Assembly: GCF_000787835.1 (NCBI RefSeq)
Contig: NZ_BBPP01000008.1
Span: 162,051 to 205,808, forward strand
DNA: 43,758 bases
Reading direction: 5' to 3'
Source: Streptacidiphilus melanogenes
Lineage (GTDB): Bacteria; Actinomycetota; Actinomycetes; Streptomycetales; Streptomycetaceae
Each line of letters opens with the position of its first letter. Position 1 is the first letter of the stretch. Below the pieces are notes generated by a model that was given only the letters and a program-made list of their open reading frames with translations, searched no databases and was not told where the DNA came from. The position numbers were made by a program, and so were the translations under genes. Of the stretch, positions 7,609 through 15,162 are shown one piece after another.

Positions 7609-8600
7609 GCCGCGCCTCGCTCGTTCGGGGTGTCGTCCGGCGCGCTGGTCGCGCCACCGGCCGGCACGTCGTCGGGCCAGCCGCCGACGCGGACCACGCC
7701 GCCGTCCTCGCGGACCAGGCGGGCAGGCAGGCCCGCGTGCCGGAGCGCGGCGGGAGCCTCGGGGCCGAGGATCATCGCGGCCGTCGCGGAGGTGTTCGCG
7801 GCGACGCAGGACGGGGCCGCGACGGTGACGGTGCGCCAGCAGGCGGCCGGGTTCCGGCCCGTGCGGGGATCGACGATGTGGTGCACCCGCCGCCCGGCGC
7901 GCTGCCAGGCGCGGGCGACGGAGCCGGAGGTCGCCAGACCGCCGCTGTGCACCGCGACCACGGGGGAGTCGGGCGCGGGCGCGCGGTGGTCGTCGGCGAC
8001 CGAGACACGCCAGCCGCCGGCCGGGGTCCCGCCCGCGACGGAGAGGTCGCCGCCGAGGTTGACCAGCACGCCGCAGCGCACCGCGGCGGCGATCCGCTGC
8101 GCGGCACGGTCGGCGGCCCACGCCTTGGCGGTCGCCCCGAGGTCCAGCGCGCTCCCGGCCGGCAGCCGGACGCGCCTGCGGGCCGGCTCCCACTCGACGT
8201 TCCGGTAGCCGGGCGCGGGCGAGGTCGCGGGCGCGCCGAGCTGCTCGGGGCGCAGTGAGGCGAAGGTGCGGTCATAGCCGAGGCCGATGACGGACGCGCC
8301 GACGGTCGGATCGACCAGGCCGCCGCTCTCCGCCGCCGCCTGCCACGCCACGTCCAGCGCCTCGGCCAGCAGCGGGCCGACGACCACGGCCGCACCGGCG
8401 GCCGCGTTGACGCGGGACAGCTCTGAGTCGGCGCGGAACCGGCTGCAGGCGGCGTCGATCGCCGCGAGCTCGGCGTGCAGCAGCCGGAGGGCGGGCGCGA
8501 GCCGCGTCGGATCGGTCACCAGCAGGTGGGCGGTGGTCCCGAAGACGGGGAAGGTCGCCTGGCCGGGCTGGCCGTCGTGATCATGGGAGGGCGTGCTCAT
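7605..8600 (-). CDS. apbE: ApbE-family FAD:protein FMN transferase
   Basis: The 331-residue protein has the ApbE domain from start to end. FPVFGTTAHL opens it, CSRFRADSELSRVN follows at about 51-64, and LDLGATAKAWAADRA is the FAD-binding stretch. LVNLGGDLSVAGG, SGGLATSGS and HHIVDPRTGRNPA complete the metal and catalytic region. ApbE enzymes attach FMN to a threonine or serine of FMN_bind-type proteins on the outer face of the membrane. No clear lipoprotein or signal sequence is seen, so it may act in the cytoplasm or use an atypical route. ATG 8600 overlaps the upstream stop (ATGA at 8597-8600). No FMN_bind protein lies in the window, so its target is missing or unconventional. Confidence 0.88.
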   Translation of the reverse strand: MSTPSHDHDGQPGQATFPVFGTTAHLLVTDPTRLAPALRLLHAELAAIDAACSRFRADSELSRVNAAAGAAVVVGPLLAEALDVAWQAAAESGGLVDPTVGASVIGLGYDRTFASLRPEQLGAPATSPAPGYRNVEWEPARRRVRLPAGSALDLGATAKAWAADRAAQRIAAAVRCGVLVNLGGDLSVAGGTPAGGWRVSVADDHRAPAPDSPVVAVHSGGLATSGSVARAWQRAGRRVHHIVDPRTGRNPAACWRTVTVAAPSCVAANTSATAAMILGPEAPAALRHAGLPARLVREDGGVVRVGGWPDDVPAGGATSAPDDTPNERGAA

Positions 8601-9058
8601 GAGCCACCCGAGGTCGTGTGGGTCGGCTGCGGCGCCGGGGCCGGCGGGGGAGCGGCGGCCGTGTGCGTCGGCGCGACGGGGGTCGGCGGGATGTAGGGCG
8701 CGGCGGAGGTGTGCGCAGGCACCGGGGCAGGGGCGGTGCTGTGCGTGCGGTGGGGCGTCGCCGAGTGCGTCGCGGGCGCCTGGGTGTGCGGAGCCGTCGC
8801 CTCGGGGGAGGCGGACGCGCTGGTGCTCGGACTGCTCGAAGCAGCGGTCGAAGGCGTCGAGGGCGCAGGGGTCGGCGCCGCGGTGCCGCCGCTCGCGCCG
8901 CCGCCCGTGGTGGAGGCCTGGGCGTAGCCCGTGGCGAGCGCGACCGAACCGAGGGCGGCGGCCGCCGTCACCCAGCGGGTGGTGTTGCCGACGCGGCGCA
9001 CCGACCGGTCGCGGCGGTGGGCCCGGGCGCGGGCCGCGGGCTGCTCGGGGGCGTCCAT
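8597..9058 (-). CDS. small membrane protein with Pro/Ser/Thr-rich outer tail
   Basis: This 153-residue protein has a basic N-terminus (RARAHRRDRSVRRVGN), one membrane segment at about 28-46 (TRWVTAAAALGSVALATGYA), then a low-complexity tail rich in Pro, Ser, Thr, Ala and His. The tail holds no FMN_bind domain and no canonical SGAT-type flavinylation site. It is the first gene of the redox operon. GAGGAGA lies upstream of ATG 9058. The anchor resembles that of the protein encoded at 11601-11915 (TRW followed by an Ala/Leu segment and GYA), beyond the two-component genes. It may be a wall-spanning spacer or the electron acceptor's anchor. The function is unknown. Confidence 0.7.
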   Translation of the reverse strand: MDAPEQPAARARAHRRDRSVRRVGNTTRWVTAAAALGSVALATGYAQASTTGGGASGGTAAPTPAPSTPSTAASSSPSTSASASPEATAPHTQAPATHSATPHRTHSTAPAPVPAHTSAAPYIPPTPVAPTHTAAAPPPAPAPQPTHTTSGGS

Positions 9059-9135
9059 CTGGCGTCTCCTCGGGGTTGGCGGGCGGCTACCGCACCAGCC
9101 TGCACACCCGGACCCCGGGATTTCGGTTCAGGAAG

Positions 9136-9148
9136 TCTTAAGAACCGG
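9136..9148 (-). promoter_or_regulatory. candidate response-regulator site A
   Basis: The 114-base gap upstream of the redox operon contains one AT-rich patch, TCTTAAGAACCGG. A related patch, TCTTAACCGG, lies at 11467-11476 in the divergent gap beside the response regulator gene. The shared TCTTAA next to CCGG suggests a common regulator, most simply the neighbouring OmpR-type protein. Confidence 0.3.
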
Positions 9149-9172
9149 TAAACATCGGCTGTGGTGCGGTGA

Positions 9173-10630
9173 TCAACCGTCTGGAGTTCCGGGTTCGCCT
9201 CCGCCGCGCTCCCCGCCTCCGCCGCGCTCGCCGCGTGACGGGCGGCGCTCGCGGCGGACCGGGCGTGCGGGTCGTGCGGCGCGGGACTCGGACGGGCCTG
9301 CGGGCAGCGAGAGGCGGACGGTGAGCCCGCCGCCCGGCGTCTCCTCCAGCGTCGCCCGGCCGCCGTTCGCGGTGACCAGGCGGTGCACGATGGCCAGACC
9401 GAGCCCGGTCCCGCTCTCCCGTCCGGTGTCGAAGCGCCGGAACGCGCGCTCGCGCGCCGCCTCGTCCATCCCCGGCCCGTGGTCGATCACCGCGAGCTCG
9501 ACCGTGCCACCCTCCGCGTCGCGTCCGGTGCGGATCTCCACCTGCCCACCCGGCGGCGCGGCCTCCAGCGCGTTGGCGAAGAGGTTGTCGAGCGCCTGCT
9601 CCAGGTCCCCGGGGCCCATCGAGGCCGTCAGGCCCGCCGGTCCGCTCGCGGCGAACCGCACCTCGCGCTCGGCGGCCACCGGCTCCCACGCGGCGACCCG
9701 GTCGGCGACGACGCGGTCCAGCCGCACCGAGGTCGCCCGCGGCACCGAGTTCTCGGCGCGGGCCACCGCCAGCAGGCCGTCGACCATCCGCGACAGGCGC
9801 GCGATCTCCTCCTGCGCGCCGGCCAGCTCCACGGCGACGTCGTCCTCCACGTCCGCCGCCAGCAGGTCGAGCCGCAGGCGCAGCGCGGTGAGCGGCGTGC
9901 GCAGCTGGTGCGAGACGTCGGCGATCACCGCACGGTGGCCGTGGATCAGGTTCTCGGTCCGGGCCGCCATGGCGTTGAAGGTGGCCGCGAGCCGGCGCAC
10001 CTCCGGCGGCCCGTCCGTGACGGTGGCCCGCGCGCCGAGGTCGCCCTCGCCGAGGCGCGCGGCGGCGTCGTCCAGGTTGACCAGCGGCCGCCCGACCCAG
10101 CGGGCCAGCCGGGTGGCCACGAAGAGGGCGGCGGCCAGCGCGCCCAGCGCGCACAGGGTGAGCCAGCCCCAGACCGTCAGCAGCTGCCGGTTCAGGTCGT
10201 CGGTCGGCCGCGAGTAGAGCAGCGCCCCCGAGGGCGGGACGGTGTCGTCGACCGGGATCGCCATGGTCAGCCAGCCGCCGTCCTGGCGGCTCTGCGCCTT
10301 CCCGGTGCGCAGCACGTCCGCGACGGCCGAGGGCGGGAGGGCGGTGGTGTGGCACGGGGTGGAGAGGATCAGCGTGCCGTGCTTGTCGTAGACGAGGGCG
10401 CAGTCGCCGTGCTTCGCCGCGTTCGCGACCTGCTCGGCGGCCTCGGTGTCGGGATGGTTGTCGGACAGGTGCTCCTCGGCGGCCGAGGCGACGGAGCGGG
10501 CCCACGCGGCGGTCTCCTCCCGGAAGGAGTCGTGCTCGCGGTCGGTGATCGAGATGCCCAGCGGCACCACGGCCAGCACCAGCAGGGCGACGATCAGCGC
10601 CCCCACGCTGAGGGCGATCCGTCGTGTCAC
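9173..10630 (-). CDS. membrane sensor histidine kinase
   Basis: The 485-residue kinase has two membrane helices, about 5-27 and 152-173, bounding an outside sensor domain of about 125 residues with Cys77 and Cys93 that might respond to redox state. A HAMP domain follows (about 174-227). The H box is DVSHQLRTPLTAL with phospho-acceptor His241. The N box (NLFANALEA), G1 box (DHGPGMDE) and G2 box (GTGLGLAIV) are all intact. The C-terminal 40 residues are Arg/Gly-rich and probably disordered. ATG 10630 overlaps the response regulator stop (ATGA at 10627-10630), so the two are co-translated. Position directly upstream of the redox operon suggests it controls that operon. Confidence 0.92.
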   Translation of the reverse strand: MTRRIALSVGALIVALLVLAVVPLGISITDREHDSFREETAAWARSVASAAEEHLSDNHPDTEAAEQVANAAKHGDCALVYDKHGTLILSTPCHTTALPPSAVADVLRTGKAQSRQDGGWLTMAIPVDDTVPPSGALLYSRPTDDLNRQLLTVWGWLTLCALGALAAALFVATRLARWVGRPLVNLDDAAARLGEGDLGARATVTDGPPEVRRLAATFNAMAARTENLIHGHRAVIADVSHQLRTPLTALRLRLDLLAADVEDDVAVELAGAQEEIARLSRMVDGLLAVARAENSVPRATSVRLDRVVADRVAAWEPVAAEREVRFAASGPAGLTASMGPGDLEQALDNLFANALEAAPPGGQVEIRTGRDAEGGTVELAVIDHGPGMDEAARERAFRRFDTGRESGTGLGLAIVHRLVTANGGRATLEETPGGGLTVRLSLPAGPSESRAARPARPVRRERRPSRGERGGGGERGGGEPGTPDG

Positions 10631-11406
10631 GGCCGGGCGTCCGGCGCGGGGGAGCCGTCGCGGTCGGCGTCGTTGCCGTCGCCGTCCTCGCGGTCGTCGG
10701 TGTCCGCCACCCCGGACGGGTCGCCCAGGCGGAAGCCGCGACCGTAGACGGTCTCGACCAGGCCCGGCGCGCCGAGCTTGCGGCGCAGCGCGGCGATGTG
10801 GACGTCCAGCACCTTGGTCGGCCCGTACCAGTGGGCGTCCCAGGCGCGCTCCAGGATCTCCTGCCGGGTGACGACCCGGCCGGGATCGACCGCGAGGCAG
10901 TGCAGGATGTCGAACTCCTTGGGCGTCAACGCGATCTCCTGGCCGCCGACGGTGACGCGCCGGGTGCGCGGGTCCACGGTGAGGGGGCCGTGCACGATCA
11001 GTTCCGTGCCGCTCGGGCGGGTGCGGCGCAGCACCGCGCGCAGCCGGGCCAGCAGCTCGGCCAGGCCGAAGGGCTTGACCAGGTAGTCGTCCGCACCCTC
11101 GTCCAGGGCCGCGACCCGGTCCGCCTCCTCACCGCGCGCGGTCACCACGATGATCGCCGCGTCGGAGTGACGGCGCAGTCGGCGGCAGACCTCCACGCCG
11201 TCCAGGTCGGGCAGTCCCAGGTCGAGCAGGACGACGTCGGGGACGGGCCGCGCGCCGAGCGCCTCCGCCCCGGTCCCCGCGCAGCGGACGGCGTAGCCGG
11301 CCCGGGTCAGCCCGCGCACGAGGGAGTCCGCGATGCCCTGGTCGTCCTCGACGACCAGCACGGACAGGGCGGCGCTCGCCGCTGCGGTGTCGGTGACCTG
11401 TGCCAT
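10627..11406 (-). CDS. OmpR-family response regulator
   Basis: The 259-residue protein has a receiver domain with the acidic pocket in VVEDD (19-22), phospho-acceptor Asp62 (VVLLDLGLPDLDG), Thr89 and Lys111 (KPF). A winged-helix DNA-binding domain follows (ALTPKEFDILHCL, VVTRQEILERAW, VLDVHIAALRRKLG, VYGRGFRLG). The C-terminus is an acidic tail. ATG 11406 is chosen because the receiver domain starts 15 residues later; the preceding bases offer GGGG as a modest ribosome site. It partners the overlapping histidine kinase. Candidate binding sites are the matching patches at 9136-9148 and 11467-11476. Confidence 0.92.
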   Translation of the reverse strand: MAQVTDTAAASAALSVLVVEDDQGIADSLVRGLTRAGYAVRCAGTGAEALGARPVPDVVLLDLGLPDLDGVEVCRRLRRHSDAAIIVVTARGEEADRVAALDEGADDYLVKPFGLAELLARLRAVLRRTRPSGTELIVHGPLTVDPRTRRVTVGGQEIALTPKEFDILHCLAVDPGRVVTRQEILERAWDAHWYGPTKVLDVHIAALRRKLGAPGLVETVYGRGFRLGDPSGVADTDDREDGDGNDADRDGSPAPDARP

Positions 11407-11466
11407 TGCCCCAGCGTAGAGCCGCCGCCGGGGTGCTCCGGGCCGCTGCGGGCGGCCGGGCCCGGA

Positions 11467-11476
11467 TCTTAACCGG
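11467..11476 (+). promoter_or_regulatory. candidate response-regulator site B in a divergent gap
   Basis: TCTTAACCGG lies in the 194-base gap between the leftward response regulator and the rightward small membrane protein gene. TTTGAAGAC follows. It matches the patch at 9136-9148 and could serve both autoregulation and control of the gene to the right. The rest of the gap is GC-rich with no clear promoter. Confidence 0.3.
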
Positions 11477-11600
11477 ATTTGAAGACGTTCCGTACCGGCG
11501 GCTGACAGGCTTTCACGCACACTGGAGACATGAGGCGAGGAGCGCGCCGTGCGCGCCTCCCGCTGTCCGCGTCTCCCGCACGCCGGGGGAGGAGGCTGCC

Positions 11601-11915
11601 ATGTCCGCCGCACAGCCGCAGCGACCGACCGGTCCGTACGAGCGCCGCCGCGCCGGGCTGCTGCGGGTGCGCCGGTTGACCCGGTGGACCGTCGTGGGCT
11701 CGGCCGCCTCTGCCCTCGTGCTGGGCCTCGGCTACGCCCACGCCCTGCCGGACCTCGCGTCCCTGCTGCCTTCGCACGCCTCGGACGGCGGCGGTAGCGG
11801 CGGTGTCGGCGACTTCACCGGCGGCTCCGGCGCGAACTCCGGCGGCGGCGCGCAGGCGCCCACGCTCCCGGGAGCGGGCTCCGGCGGCAGCCACACCTCC
11901 ACCGGCGCATCCTGA
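11601..11915 (+). CDS. small membrane protein with Gly/Ser-rich outer tail
   Basis: This 104-residue protein has a basic N-terminus (RRRAGLLRVRR), a membrane segment at about 29-50 (RWTVVGSAASALVLGLGYAHAL) and a Gly/Ser-rich tail. GGGGAGGAGG lies upstream of ATG 11601, an excellent ribosome site. The anchor shares the TRW...GYA pattern with the protein at 8597-9058. The tails differ, one Gly-rich and the other Pro/Thr-rich. Lying divergent from the response regulator gene, it is a probable regulon member. It may be a small partner of the extracytoplasmic redox system. The function is unknown. Confidence 0.7.
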   Translation: MSAAQPQRPTGPYERRRAGLLRVRRLTRWTVVGSAASALVLGLGYAHALPDLASLLPSHASDGGGSGGVGDFTGGSGANSGGGAQAPTLPGAGSGGSHTSTGAS

Positions 11916-11962
11916 CGCCCCGTCCGCCCCGCTCGCACCCCGGACCGGGCTTGGACCGGGGT

Positions 11963-12916
11963 TCACCGGGCTGACGGGTCTGCGGCGGCGCCTGCATCGG
12001 GTTGGGACGCGTCGCTGTCCTGGCCCTGGATCTGCGCGGCGGCGCGGTGCAACTCGGCGAGGACGGTTCGGACGGCCTGTCGTGCGGTGCGCTCCGGTCG
12101 GTGGAGGACGTCGATGTGGCGGCGGGCGTGGACCGCGCCCAACGGGCGCAGGACCAGGTCGGGGTGCGGGCGCGCCGTCCAGCGGGGCATCAGCGCCAGG
12201 CCGCCCCCGGCGGCCACGGCCTCGGCCGCCACGGCGAACTCGTTGATGCGGTGGACGATGTCGAGACGACGGTTCGCGACGCTGCCGATGGCCTCGATCG
12301 TGGACATGAGCGGGAAGCCGTCATGGACGGTGATCCAGGGCTGGTCGGCCACGTCCTGCGGCAGCAGCACCGCCTTGGCCGCGAGCGGGTGGCCGGTCGG
12401 CAGGGCGACGTCCAGCGGCTCGCGCAGCAGTGTTCCGGCGGTGACGGTGCGGGGCCAGGGCGGGCTGTGGTCGAGGCGGTGGGCCAGCACGAGGTCGTGG
12501 TCGCGGGTGAGGGCGGGGAACCGGTCCTGGGCGACGTCCTCGTCGGCGAGAGCCAGCCGTGGGCGGCCCGGTCCGGCGAGGCCGCGCAGCAACAGGGGGA
12601 AGAACGCCGAGCCCGCGCTGTGGAACGCCGCCAGCGAGACGTCGCCGTCCGGTCGTTGGGCGAAGTCGGCGACGGTGTGTCGTGCTCGGGCCAGGGCCGT
12701 CTCCACCTCGATGGCCGCGCGCGCCAGCGACTGCCCGGCCTCGGTCAGCACCACCCGGCGCCCGGCGCGCTCGGTGAGCGGGACGGGGACCGAGCGCTGC
12801 AACAGGCGCAACTGCTGGGAGATCGCTGAGGGCGTCACATGCAGCGCCTGGGCGACCGCGCTGACGCTGCCCAGCTCGCCCAGTTCTCGCAGGATCCGGA
12901 GTTGCCGCTCGTCCAT
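11963..12916 (-). CDS. LysR-family transcriptional regulator
   Basis: The 317-residue protein has the LysR N-terminal winged helix (QLRILRELGELGSVSAVAQALHVTPSAISQQLRLLQ) and a periplasmic-binding-like effector domain. GTG 12922 and ATG 12916 are both possible. ATG 12916 is preferred because TACACT at 12923-12928 (read leftward) is a good -10 six bases upstream, giving a leaderless transcript. The C-terminus ends in a Gln/Asp/Ala-rich tail. It is divergent from an EamA-type transporter gene with an inverted repeat between them, the usual layout for a LysR protein controlling its neighbour and itself. The effector is unknown. Confidence 0.9.
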   Translation of the reverse strand: MDERQLRILRELGELGSVSAVAQALHVTPSAISQQLRLLQRSVPVPLTERAGRRVVLTEAGQSLARAAIEVETALARARHTVADFAQRPDGDVSLAAFHSAGSAFFPLLLRGLAGPGRPRLALADEDVAQDRFPALTRDHDLVLAHRLDHSPPWPRTVTAGTLLREPLDVALPTGHPLAAKAVLLPQDVADQPWITVHDGFPLMSTIEAIGSVANRRLDIVHRINEFAVAAEAVAAGGGLALMPRWTARPHPDLVLRPLGAVHARRHIDVLHRPERTARQAVRTVLAELHRAAAQIQGQDSDASQPDAGAAADPSAR

Positions 12917-12937
12917 GCGCACAGTGTAGGGCTGCTA

Positions 12938-12957
12938 CAGCTTTGCTTTAGAAGCTG
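12938..12957. promoter_or_regulatory. LysR-type operator in the divergent gap
   Basis: CAGCTT at 12938-12943 is repeated inverted as AAGCTG at 12952-12957 around an 8-base AT-rich centre (TGCTTTAG). It sits where the -35 of the leftward LysR gene would be and upstream of the rightward transporter gene, as expected for an autoregulating LysR box. Confidence 0.5.
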
Positions 12958-12996
12958 GTGATTGTCTTCAACATGCTGGTGGTGCAGCGTGGGGAC

Positions 12997-13893
12997 ATGC
13001 CCGTCGCCCGCCGTACCGATGCCGTCCTGTTCCTGATCGCACTGGTCTGGGGTTCCAGCTACCTGGCGGCCAAGACGGCCACCGAAACGCTCCCGGTCAC
13101 CACCGTGCTGTTCGCCCGCTACGCGATCTCCGCCCTCGCGTGCGGAGCCCTGGTCGCCTCCCGTCGCCGGGCGCGCCGCTGGACCCGCGCGGAGGTCCGT
13201 GCCGGGGCGGTGCTGGGGGTCACGCAGGCCGCCGTGCTGGTGCTGGAGACCTACGGGGTCGCGCACACCAGCGCGGCGAACGCCGGGCTGATCATCAGCC
13301 TGACCATCGTGCTGACACCCCTGCTGGACCGGACCGCAGGAAGCGGCAGACTGCCCGGAAGGTTCTTCGGCGCCGCCGGCCTGTGCGTGCTGGCGGTCGG
13401 TCTGCTCACCGCCGGCACCGGATTCCACGCGCTGCGGCTCGGCGACGCCCTGGTGCTCGCCGCCGCGCTGGTGCGGGCGGGGCACGTCGCACTCGTCGGA
13501 CGGCTCACCGCCCACCGTCCCATGGACCCGCTCCACCTGACGACGGTTCAGACAGTTGTCGGCTCGGCGCTGTTCCTCGCGCCCGCCCTCACCGATCTGC
13601 CCGCCCTCGCCCACAGCAGCGCCGCGACCTGGTCGCAGCTGGTCTACCTGGCCCTGTTCTGCAGCGTGTTCGCCTTCCTGGCGCAGACCTGGGCCGTGCA
13701 GCGCACGTCCGCGAGCCGGGCCAGTCTGCTGCTGGGCACCGAGCCGATCTGGGCCGTCGCGATCGGGATCAGTCTCGGCGGCGAAAGGCTCACCGTGTGG
13801 GCCTCCGTCGGGGCGGTCCTCATGATCGTCGGAACGTACTGGGGCCAGGCCGTCGAACGTGCCCACCGCACCGCTCTTCCGCAGCCCGTTTAA
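12997..13893 (+). CDS. EamA/DMT-family transporter
   Basis: This 298-residue protein has ten membrane helices in two repeats of five, the EamA layout. The first repeat opens with AVLFLIALVWGSSYLAAK, a family hallmark. The second closes with LGTEPIWAVAIGISLGGERL. Family members export amino acids or other small metabolites. ATG 12997 is chosen because the first helix begins a few residues later, although GGGG sits close to it. ATG 12973 and GTG 12958 are alternatives. It is divergent from the LysR regulator and is its probable target. The stop codon at 13891-13893 forms the first bases of the operator of the next gene. Confidence 0.88.
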   Translation: MPVARRTDAVLFLIALVWGSSYLAAKTATETLPVTTVLFARYAISALACGALVASRRRARRWTRAEVRAGAVLGVTQAAVLVLETYGVAHTSAANAGLIISLTIVLTPLLDRTAGSGRLPGRFFGAAGLCVLAVGLLTAGTGFHALRLGDALVLAAALVRAGHVALVGRLTAHRPMDPLHLTTVQTVVGSALFLAPALTDLPALAHSSAATWSQLVYLALFCSVFAFLAQTWAVQRTSASRASLLLGTEPIWAVAIGISLGGERLTVWASVGAVLMIVGTYWGQAVERAHRTALPQPV

Positions 13894-13910
13894 AGTGATA
13901 TCTCTATAAT
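13891..13910 (+). promoter_or_regulatory. SPFH promoter with imperfect copy of the shared operator
   Basis: TAAAGTGATATCTCTATA at 13891-13908 matches the perfect palindrome at 15142-15159, with symmetry at 7 of 9 base pairs. It runs into a consensus -10 hexamer TATAAT at 13905-13910. A bound protein would cover the -10, so repression is the likely effect. Confidence 0.6.
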
Positions 13911-13965
13911 GGCGCTGTTGGATGCCCGAGGCATTCGGGCTGAGTCGAGAAGCGAGGCGGTCCGG

Positions 13966-14829
13966 ATGGACGCGGTGGCGGGGGCGATCAGCGAGCGGGT
14001 GGCGCGCAGCGTGACGGGGGCGGTCGGCCTCGTGGCCGGGGTCGCGTTGCTCGCCGCGGGTGCGGCGTTGGTGGGGAGTGCGCGGGCGGCCGGGGTGGTG
14101 CTGCTCGTGCTGGGGGTGCTGATGCTCGGAGGGCTGACGGCCGTCGCCCCGGGGCAGGCACGGGTGGTGTCGTTGTTCGGCCGGTATGAGGGGACGGTCC
14201 GCGACACGGGTCTGCGCTGGGTGAACCCCTTCACCAAGCGCCAGCGCGTGTCGACCAGGATCCGGAACCACGAGACGGCGACGCTCAAGGTCAACGACGC
14301 CGACGGCAACCCGATCGAGATGGCCGCGGTCGTCGTCTGGCAGGTGGCCGACACCGCGAAGTCGGTCTACGGCGTCGAGGACGTGGTGAAGTTCGTCGCC
14401 GTGCAGGCCGAGACCGCCGTCCGGCACGTCGCCGGCAGCTACCCCTACGACGCGCGCGGCGAGTCCCGTCTCTCGCTGCGGGAGAACGCCGAGGAGATCA
14501 CCTCCCGGATGTCCGCGGAGATCGCCGAGCGTGTCGCGATGGGCGGCGTGTCCGTGGTCGAGTCGCGGATCACCCGCCTCTCCTACGCGCCCGAGATTGC
14601 GCAGGCGATGCTGCGGCGCCAGCAGGCCGACGCCGTCGTCGACGCCCGCCGCCGGGTGGTGGAGGGCGCGGTCGGCATGGTCCGCATGGCGCTCGAACAG
14701 CTCACCGAGGAGGAGCTGGTGGAGCTGGACGAGGAGCGCAAGGCGGCGATGGTCTCCAACCTGCTCGTCGTGCTGTGCAGCGAGACTGCGACCCAGCCGG
14801 TCGTCAACACCGGCACCCTCTACCAGTAG
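13966..14829 (+). CDS. SPFH/band 7 membrane protein
   Basis: The 287-residue protein starts with two adjacent membrane helices (about 16-38 and 41-60), then an SPFH domain. Family features are [53 protein letters not shown] and the helical stretch around [40 protein letters not shown]. The last third is charged coiled coil. SPFH proteins form membrane-bound oligomers that organise membrane microdomains or restrain proteases. ATG 13966 follows GAGGCGG; ATG 13909 overlaps the -10 and is rejected. The downstream ribbon-helix-helix gene begins eight bases after the stop and is surely co-transcribed. Confidence 0.88.
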   Translation: MDAVAGAISERVARSVTGAVGLVAGVALLAAGAALVGSARAAGVVLLVLGVLMLGGLTAVAPGQARVVSLFGRYEGTVRDTGLRWVNPFTKRQRVSTRIRNHETATLKVNDADGNPIEMAAVVVWQVADTAKSVYGVEDVVKFVAVQAETAVRHVAGSYPYDARGESRLSLRENAEEITSRMSAEIAERVAMGGVSVVESRITRLSYAPEIAQAMLRRQQADAVVDARRRVVEGAVGMVRMALEQLTEEELVELDEERKAAMVSNLLVVLCSETATQPVVNTGTLYQ

Positions 14830-14837
14830 GCGGGGCC

Positions 14838-15107
14838 GTGGGGGAACGGAAGAGCATCCTGCTGCGGCTGGATCCGGCGGTCCACGACGCGCTGGCCCGG
14901 TGGGCCGGGGACGAGTTGCGCAGCACCACCGCCCAGATCGAGCTGCTGCTGCGCCGCGCCCTCGCGGACGCCGGGCGGCTGCCGGGCAACGTCGGCGGAC
15001 TGCCCCGCCGCGGGCGTCCGCCCAAGCGGCCGCGTGCGGAGGAGGCCGCCGACGGCGACGGGGAGGTCGATGGCGGGGACGGCGGCGAGGCCAGCGGCGG
15101 GGCGTGA
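14838..15107 (+). CDS. ribbon-helix-helix DNA-binding protein
   Basis: This 89-residue protein begins at GTG 14838, with AGGCGGGG seven bases upstream. Residues 5-43 have the Arc/MetJ ribbon-helix-helix form: a strand (KSILLRLDPAV) and two helices (HDALARWAGDEL and TTAQIELLLRRAL). The tail has a basic PRRGRPPKRPR patch, resembling an AT-hook, then an acidic Gly/Asp stretch. It follows the SPFH gene in one transcript. It is a candidate regulator of the palindromic operator at 13891 and 15142, which flanks its own operon and the ABC transporter. That assignment is an inference from position. Confidence 0.75.
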   Translation: MGERKSILLRLDPAVHDALARWAGDELRSTTAQIELLLRRALADAGRLPGNVGGLPRRGRPPKRPRAEEAADGDGEVDGGDGGEASGGA

Positions 15108-15141
15108 ATGCGCACGTCGCAGGCTGTGGACCGGCACCGTC

Positions 15142-15159
15142 TAAAGTGATATCACTTTA
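15142..15159 (+). promoter_or_regulatory. perfect 18-bp palindromic operator before the ABC transporter
   Basis: TAAAGTGATATCACTTTA is perfectly symmetrical. TATCAC within it (15150-15155) is at the correct distance to act as a -10 for a leaderless start at GTG 15163. A near copy lies at the SPFH promoter, 1.25 kb upstream. Confidence 0.7.
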
Positions 15160-15162
15160 AGT

